Program-made: the position numbers and the translations under genes
Shown here: in pieces, positions 34,000 through 38,760 of the stretch
Layout of the letters: the number at the start of each line of letters is the position of its first letter
How positions within the stretch are numbered: the stretch's first letter is position 1
Notes under the pieces: model-generated
What the model saw: only the letters and a program-made list of their open reading frames with translations
Told to the model about the DNA's origin: nothing
Database searches by the model: none
NCBI RefSeq assembly: GCF_004342225.1
Contig: NZ_SMAR01000036.1
Span: 1 to 38,760 of the forward strand
DNA from: Martelella mediterranea
Lineage (GTDB): Bacteria; Pseudomonadota; Alphaproteobacteria; Rhizobiales; Rhizobiaceae
DNA: 38,760 bases
Direction of reading: 5' to 3'

Positions 34000-35095
34000 A
34001 ATGAGAATATAAGATATTTGCAGCGTCGTCTGCAGCCTGGTTGAAGGCTTCGAGTGGTGCAACTTTCGGGCCGTTTGCGTTGGCCTTTAGTGCCGCAAGG
34101 TCGAACCTTACATAGCCAAGGCTATTGTAGGTTCTGAGGAACAGAGTGTTTCGCTGCAGGTCAATCAGCGTGATCCATGAGGTGTACTCGGTGATGTATT
34201 CCGGCTTTTCAGCTGACGCGTTGCCCATCATTTTGGTTGCTGATTTTGTCAGGGCGCTGGCCTTGGCGCTGGAGTAAACCGAGGCGCCTTTCGGGCGGTC
34301 GAATTTGTTCATGACATGCCCGAGCTGGCGAATTGCAGCGTCGGGTCCATCTACCTTTTCTGAAAACTGTGCGTAGTAGACAGCACGCACAAAACGGTCG
34401 ACGGCTGTGTCTGAGCTGGGCAGGGTCACGGTGGCGATACCGGAATCGGGCTGGATAAAATCCTGACCGAGGAATGTCGCGCTGGAGTGGTCGATATTCG
34501 AGAGGTGCGTATAGTTGTTTAGGTTGGTCATGTGCCAGTCAAAGCGTGGACTGTTGGTCATGACACCTGTCGGATTATCGAAGAGGTGCATCTCACCGTT
34601 GAAAAACTCGATCACGAGAGACGCGCCGCTTCTGTCATGAACCGTGTAGTGAAAGGGGGGCACTGTGCCGCCCAGTGCTGCAAGCGCCTCGACTAGAACA
34701 GGTTGCTTTTGCAGGCCGTCTTTCACTTCTGCAACAGTTGCGAACTGAGACAGCATCCAGCTGCCGAGGTCGATTGCCGACAAAACTTCGTCATCTTTTG
34801 CAAACGTGTCTTCGGGGCCATGTGTGTCGGCAAACGCCAGAATGCTGTAATTCAGGCCAGCGTCATTGATACCTTCGACAAACTTCAGATCTTCCACTGT
34901 TCCATTGGGCACAACGATTCCGAAGATGTCATGCCGTGCCGTGAAGGAAAGCGGGGCATGCGCCTCTGTCTTCGAGGCCAATGGCGTTCCTTTGGGAAGG
35001 AATGCTGCCAGATAAGGCAGCTCCACCGGAAGTTCCAGCGTTCTTCCGGCATAAACCGATCCGGAAAGGTCATTAAAAAGCAGCGATGTGCACAT
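33998..35095 (-). CDS. Choloylglycine hydrolase-family (linear amide C-N) Ntn hydrolase
   Basis: A 365-residue Ntn hydrolase that cleaves linear amides: conjugated bile salts, penicillin V or N-acyl homoserine lactones in relatives. The protein begins MCTS, so removal of Met exposes Cys as nucleophile without any signal peptide, implying a cytoplasmic enzyme. Arg 18 (GRTLE), Asn in GINDAG, Asn in TNSP and Arg in VDRFVR match the catalytic set. The residue at position 21 is Glu where bile salt hydrolases have Asp; I recall GRTxE in a broad Gram-negative subfamily, so this need not mean loss of function. GAGG precedes the start by a few bases. It converges on gadB. Confidence 0.88.
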   Translation of the reverse strand: MCTSLLFNDLSGSVYAGRTLELPVELPYLAAFLPKGTPLASKTEAHAPLSFTARHDIFGIVVPNGTVEDLKFVEGINDAGLNYSILAFADTHGPEDTFAKDDEVLSAIDLGSWMLSQFATVAEVKDGLQKQPVLVEALAALGGTVPPFHYTVHDRSGASLVIEFFNGEMHLFDNPTGVMTNSPRFDWHMTNLNNYTHLSNIDHSSATFLGQDFIQPDSGIATVTLPSSDTAVDRFVRAVYYAQFSEKVDGPDAAIRQLGHVMNKFDRPKGASVYSSAKASALTKSATKMMGNASAEKPEYITEYTSWITLIDLQRNTLFLRTYNSLGYVRFDLAALKANANGPKVAPLEAFNQAADDAANILYSH

Positions 35096-35327
35096 AGGGG
35101 CCTCGTTCTAAAGTTCTGCTCGGAAAGTTTTGCCGAAACCCTATTTCAGAATGACCACGTAAGGCCAGCCCCAATTCGGTCTCCCGCGTACTGGTCTGAA
35201 AATAACGTCCGGCTTAATCATGCGGCGCCTAAGCAGCGTTCTTCAGTGCTCTGGTTCGCTTTCTAAAACGTGCCTCAATTATCACAAAAAGAATGTTGAC
35301 ACCGAGGGTATTTGTGGCACGATTGAT

Positions 35328-35347
35328 TTGCGCAAACGATAAACCAT
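35328..35347 (+). promoter_or_regulatory. Partial LacI-type operator
   Basis: TTGCGCAAAC matches eight of ten bases of the palindrome half at 35350; the right half is decayed (GATAAACCAT). Its centre is 22 bp from the perfect site, two helical turns, which would place two bound dimers on one face of the DNA. This is a weak site and may be chance. Confidence 0.4.
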
Positions 35348-35349
35348 AA

Positions 35350-35369
35350 ATGAGCAAACGTTTGCTCAT
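35350..35369 (+). promoter_or_regulatory. Perfect LacI-family operator
   Basis: ATGAGCAAACGTTTGCTCAT is a perfect 20-bp palindrome with the central CG step typical of LacI-family operators. It lies 31 bp before the regulator's start codon, predicting autorepression. The core GAGCAAACGTTTGC recurs before the binding-protein gene at 36517. Confidence 0.9.
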
Positions 35370-35400
35370 TGCGTTTTTCCGTTTTTGAGAGGTGTTCAGG

Positions 35401-36450
35401 TTGGCGGATAGAGGTGCGAAGCTGCAATCAGGCGGCGCTTATCAGCGCAGTACTATTCGTGATGTCGCGGCGCAGGCCGGGGTTAGTGTCACGACAGCTT
35501 CCCGTGCGCTTAATGGCACAGGCCGGATGTCGGATGAAACGCGAGAGCGTGTGCAGCAGGTGGCCTCTGAACTTGATTATCGGCCAAGCTCAATTGCGCG
35601 TGGTCTTGTCCAGCAAAGATCTTTCACGCTCGGGCTTTTGACAAATGACCCCTATGGCCGGTTTACGCTGCCGGTCGCGGCAGGCTTGTCCTCTGCCATG
35701 GCTGACCGTGGCGTATCGGTGTTTCTCAGTACAGGCGAATATGAGCCTGAAAGGCTGAGCCTTAATCTGCGCGCCATGGAAGAAAAGCGCGTCGACGGTC
35801 TCGTGATTACCGGAAAGCGTATTGACCGCGGGCTTCCGGTTGATCTGCCAGATCTCGGAATGCCTGTGGTCTATGTTTACGCTTCGGCGCCGGAAGGCGC
35901 AGTCAGTTTTGTGCCGGATGACAAAAACGCTGCTAAAGCCGCAATACGTCACCTTCTCGGACTGGGACGCGAGAAGATTGCACATATTACCGGACCCCAC
36001 GATTTCAGATCGGCGAGGCTGCGTGCCGATGGCTGGCGTGAAGCATTGATTGAAGACGGCTTGGAGCCATTCGGACCGGCTATCTACTCAGCCTGGACAG
36101 AGCAGCACGGCTTTGAAACTGCCCGGCACATGATTGAGTCAGGGGAACGGCCCGATGCCATCTTCTGTGGCAATGACCAGATTGCACGCGGTGCGATCGA
36201 CGCTTTCGCCTTGATGGGGATTCGGGTGCCGCACGACATAGCGATCGTCGGGTTCGATAACTGGGAGGTGTTTGCCAAGGCAACGCGTCCCCCGCTGACA
36301 ACTTTGGATATGGGGCTGCCGAGCCTCGGTCGAAACGCCGGAATGGCGCTTCTTGACCTGATTGACGGTAAATCGGTCCCGCCGGGCGTGCGCGAAACAC
36401 CGTGTGAGCTCATAGTAAGGCAATCCTGCGGCGCGCAACCGGAACGGTAG
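35401..36450 (+). CDS. LacI-family transcriptional regulator of a sugar transporter
   Basis: A 349-residue LacI-family repressor. The helix-turn-helix and hinge (STIRDVAAQAGVSVTTASRAL, about 17-37, then YRPSSIARGL) precede a periplasmic-binding-like effector domain (about 75-340). TTG 35401 is chosen because GAGAGG lies eight bases upstream; GTG 35392 is too close to that site. It is followed by the binding-protein gene on the same strand, and both genes share an operator sequence, so it very likely represses the sugar-uptake operon until its ligand binds. The sugar cannot be told. Confidence 0.93.
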   Translation: MADRGAKLQSGGAYQRSTIRDVAAQAGVSVTTASRALNGTGRMSDETRERVQQVASELDYRPSSIARGLVQQRSFTLGLLTNDPYGRFTLPVAAGLSSAMADRGVSVFLSTGEYEPERLSLNLRAMEEKRVDGLVITGKRIDRGLPVDLPDLGMPVVYVYASAPEGAVSFVPDDKNAAKAAIRHLLGLGREKIAHITGPHDFRSARLRADGWREALIEDGLEPFGPAIYSAWTEQHGFETARHMIESGERPDAIFCGNDQIARGAIDAFALMGIRVPHDIAIVGFDNWEVFAKATRPPLTTLDMGLPSLGRNAGMALLDLIDGKSVPPGVRETPCELIVRQSCGAQPER

Positions 36451-36516
36451 GCGCCTCAGTCAGAACTTCTCTGCATGAAGGTAACAGCATGATTGAGAGG
36501 TTGATTCACCGCAGTT

Positions 36517-36532
36517 GAGCAAACGTTTGCGC
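36517..36532 (+). promoter_or_regulatory. Second LacI-family operator, before binding-protein gene
   Basis: GAGCAAACGTTTGCGC shares its 14-base core with the perfect palindrome at 35350, with one flank base changed. It lies 47 bp before the binding-protein start codon, so it likely sits at or just downstream of that promoter. Confidence 0.85.
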
Positions 36533-36579
36533 TTCTGCTTTATGAGAACGGAAGATCGTATATTGGGAGGTAATTTACG

Positions 36580-37833
36580 ATGAGACTGAAGACACTTCTT
36601 GGCGGCGTTGCCGCACTCGCACTTGCAGTTCCGGGTTTGGCACAGGCGGAAACCTTCTCACTCTGGGTTCGTTCAGACGGTTCGGAGTTCATGCCAACGC
36701 TGGTGGAAGCTTTCAATGCAAAGGGTAAGGACAAGGCAGAGCTGCAGATCGTTCCTGTTAACGAACTGGTTCAAAAATATGCGATTGCTGCTGCGGGTGG
36801 ATCCGAACCGGACGCGCTTTCACTTGATCTGATCTACACGCCGTCATTTGCACAGGCCGGTCAGTTGAAGGATATGACCGAGTTTGCGAAATCACTGCCG
36901 TATTACGATCAACTTTCGAAAGCACATCTGACTGTCGGTACCTATGATGGCAAGATTTATGGCATGCCGTTCTCAGCCGATGCATCTGTTCTTGTCTGGA
37001 ACAAAAACCTGTTTGAAGAGGCGGGGCTGGATCCCGATAAAGGACCTTCAACATGGAAAGAAATCCGGGAGGATGCGGCTGCCGTCGGGGCAATTGGCGA
37101 TGACACCTATGGTTTCTATTTCTCCGGAAATTGCGGCGGGTGCAATATCTTCACCTTTACGCCTCTGATCTGGGCATCGGGTGGAAATCTGTTCGAGGAT
37201 GAAGGCGCCAAAGCCACTGTCGATACGCCGCAGATGAAAGCCGCAATCGAGTTCTATCGCGGCATGGTCAAAGACGGGCTGGTTCCTGCCGGCTCACAGA
37301 CCGATGCGGGGTCTAATTTCTTCGCTGCATTTGCGGGTGGCAATATCGGTATTACACCGTCCGGATCATTCGCTATCGGCGCCCTTAATAACCAGTACCC
37401 GGACCTTGAATATGGTGTGACCTATCTGCCGGGAGAGGATGGCGGCTGGTCGTCCTTTGCCGGTGGCGACAATATTGTTGTTTCGGTGAAGACAGAAGAA
37501 GAAAAAATGCCCGCGATCAAGGCATTCATCGAGTTTGCCTATTCAGCCGAAGGGCAGAAAATCCTCGCGCAGAACGGTTCTCTTCCAGTGCGCAGAGATG
37601 TTGCGGAACAGGCGCTGGAAGGGCTCGATGCCCGATACATGATTGCTGCTGACGCCATGGATAAAGGCCGCACGCCTTATAGCCCGGTTTTCAACGATCT
37701 CATCAATTCTCGCAACGGTCCCTGGGTGACCATGCTGAACAAGGCCTTCTACGCAGACAGCGCGGAGGAAGTGCAGGACGCGATTGATGAGGCGCAAAAT
37801 GAAATGCAGTCCATCATCGATTCATCGCGCTGA
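36580..37833 (+). CDS. Sugar ABC transporter periplasmic binding protein
   Basis: A 417-residue family 1 extracellular solute-binding protein. The signal peptide ends at GLAQA (residue 24). Typical features are ELVQKYAIAAAGGSEPDALSL, YGMPFSADASVLVWNKNLFEEAGLDP, WASGGNLFEDEGA and a hinge region with GITPSGSFAIG. It catches a mono- or oligosaccharide and feeds it to the permeases encoded downstream. GGGAGGT gives a strong ribosome site. An intergenic hairpin follows, which usually raises the amount of binding protein relative to permease. Confidence 0.92.
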   Translation: MRLKTLLGGVAALALAVPGLAQAETFSLWVRSDGSEFMPTLVEAFNAKGKDKAELQIVPVNELVQKYAIAAAGGSEPDALSLDLIYTPSFAQAGQLKDMTEFAKSLPYYDQLSKAHLTVGTYDGKIYGMPFSADASVLVWNKNLFEEAGLDPDKGPSTWKEIREDAAAVGAIGDDTYGFYFSGNCGGCNIFTFTPLIWASGGNLFEDEGAKATVDTPQMKAAIEFYRGMVKDGLVPAGSQTDAGSNFFAAFAGGNIGITPSGSFAIGALNNQYPDLEYGVTYLPGEDGGWSSFAGGDNIVVSVKTEEEKMPAIKAFIEFAYSAEGQKILAQNGSLPVRRDVAEQALEGLDARYMIAADAMDKGRTPYSPVFNDLINSRNGPWVTMLNKAFYADSAEEVQDAIDEAQNEMQSIIDSSR

Positions 37834-37861
37834 TTGCAGCCGCTGAAAACCCATGAGATGT

Positions 37862-37885
37862 GCCGCCGGCCGTTCGGCTGGCGGC
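37862..37885 (+). promoter_or_regulatory. Intergenic stabilising hairpin
   Basis: GCCGCCGGCC and GGCTGGCGGC form a ten-pair stem with one G-T pair around GTTC, 28 bp after the binding-protein stop. It has no T-run, so it is more likely an mRNA 3'-end stabiliser than a terminator. Confidence 0.6.
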
Positions 37886-37919
37886 CGTTGCCGGATTTTG
37901 GATGCGAAAGGAATGAGCC

Positions 37920-38735
37920 ATGTCTGACAGGACATTGGCGGGTGCGGCTGTGATCCCACCCACAAAGCGAAAGCGCAGGAGGTCGCAATGGACAGGGCTG
38001 ATTTATGTTCTGCCCGCTCTGGCTCTTGTCACAGTGTTTTTCATCGTACCGCTCGGAATGACTGTGTGGATGTCTCTGCACAAATGGCCGCTAATGGGAC
38101 TGCCGCGCTTCATCGGCCTCGACAATTATGAACGGCTGATTTTTGACAAGAGCTTCTGGTCTTCGCTCTGGTTCACTGTCCAGTACACGATTGTCGTGAC
38201 CATTGCCCTTCTGGGCATAGCACTCGGACTGGCATTGATTGTGCAGGGGCAGGGGCGAGCTGTCTCGGCGTACCGGACCATTTACTTCCTTCCGGTTGTC
38301 ACGGGTTTTGCCTCGGCTGCGCTGTTGTGGGTCTGGCTTTCCAACGTTGATACAGGGCTTTTCTCGCCACTGGCGCAAGATCTCGGTCTGACCGAGGGGC
38401 GTGTGAATATTCTGGCGAACTTCACCCCTGCATTCTGGTCCGTGATCGTGATGGTCGTCTGGAAAATGGCTGGCTTTTTCATGGTCATCTTGATGAGTGG
38501 CCTGCAATCTATTCCGACAGACTATCAGGAGGCGGCGCGGATTGACGGTGCCAAAGCACTTCAGCGTTTCCGGTACATCACGATGCCACTGATCCGTAAG
38601 CCTTTTGCTTTGGCGCTTATCCTGTGTGTATCGGGCTCGATGCTCGCCTTCGATCAGTTCTATATCTGTCCGTTGTCATATAAAATGGGACATCAGAGCG
38701 GCTTGAGCATTGGAGGCTCTGGCTGGTTTGTGTGA
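37920..38735 (+). pseudogene. Sugar ABC transporter permease, C-terminally truncated
   Basis: A 271-residue frame matching the first permease of sugar ABC transporters (MalF/UgpA type). It has five recognisable membrane helices and the EAARIDGAKALQRFRYITMPLI loop (about 200-221) that contacts the ATPase. After DQFYI (nucleotide about 38667) the family expects a GGP motif and a last helix. Instead the frame runs into CPLSYKMGHQSG and stops, losing about 45-50 residues. Neither other frame restores the family sequence, so this is not a simple frameshift. An inserted element or a rearrangement at about 38668 is the simplest reading. The upstream part is intact and well read; the operon beyond the window is unseen. 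Confidence 0.65.
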
Positions 38736-38760
38736 TTGATTATGCTGCTTGTTTTTGATG

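Larger units (their letters stand above)
35096..35400. other. Divergent regulatory region of the LacI-type gene
   Basis: About 305 bp separating the choloylglycine-type gene from the lacI-type gene. It holds a perfect palindromic operator (35350-35369) and an upstream partial copy (35328-35347). No gene was seen in it. Confidence 0.7.

Noticed and set aside
33998-35095. Loss of function in the choloylglycine-type enzyme because residue 21 is Glu rather than Asp.
   Set aside because: The rest of the catalytic set is intact, and GRTxE appears to be common in this broad subfamily, so inactivity cannot be claimed.

Overview
The window looks like a chromosomal segment of an alphaproteobacterium, most likely Hyphomicrobiales close to Brucella/Ochrobactrum. 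This rests on the gene content, moderate GC, frequent ATGA overlaps, and familiar Brucellaceae-type modAB C, gadB, choloylglycine-hydrolase-like and autotransporter genes. No rRNA, tRNA or CRISPR array was seen. The genus is an inference, not a proof.

Region 1 (1-1542) is the trailing end of a transposon: a TniB/TnsC-like AAA ATPase gene followed by about 400 bp of non-coding DNA with repeated terminator-like hairpins and three to four copies of a 22-bp motif that look like transposase binding sites. Region 2 (1543-2931) holds a small conserved-looking gene and a cold-shock protein gene, both on the minus strand, and a long AT-rich intergenic stretch. Region 3 (2932-11141) is a giant type V autotransporter (about 2300 aa) with a glycine-rich repeat array, followed by a TIGR03032-like protein. 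Region 4 (11282-14668) is a compact modE-modA-modB-modC molybdate operon with a ModE box in front of it.

Region 5 (14945-20840) has a BCCT carrier translationally overlapped with an unusual lipoprotein that fuses two substrate-binding domains. It also holds a four-domain periplasmic protein (YbaY-like, MliC-like, COG3650-like, META) and a short MgtE-type cation channel lacking the usual N-terminal domain.

Region 6 (20923-32231) is a long minus-strand run. In transcription order it reads lipoprotein alpha/beta hydrolase, Tat-exported amidohydrolase, outer-membrane barrel, ytcA-mdtN-mdtO-mdtP-type tripartite efflux pump, ChaA-type cation/proton antiporter and AspT-type antiporter. Divergent from it is gadB (glutamate decarboxylase), which converges on a choloylglycine-hydrolase-family gene across a shared terminator. 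The set suggests an acid, bile and envelope-stress neighbourhood, but gadC and hdeA are not in view.

Region 7 (35401-38760) is a LacI-regulated sugar ABC transporter operon: regulator, periplasmic binding protein and first permease. A matching palindromic operator lies before both the regulator and the binding-protein gene. The permease reading frame stops matching its family near 38668 and ends about 45-50 residues early, so an insertion or rearrangement junction probably lies at the right edge.
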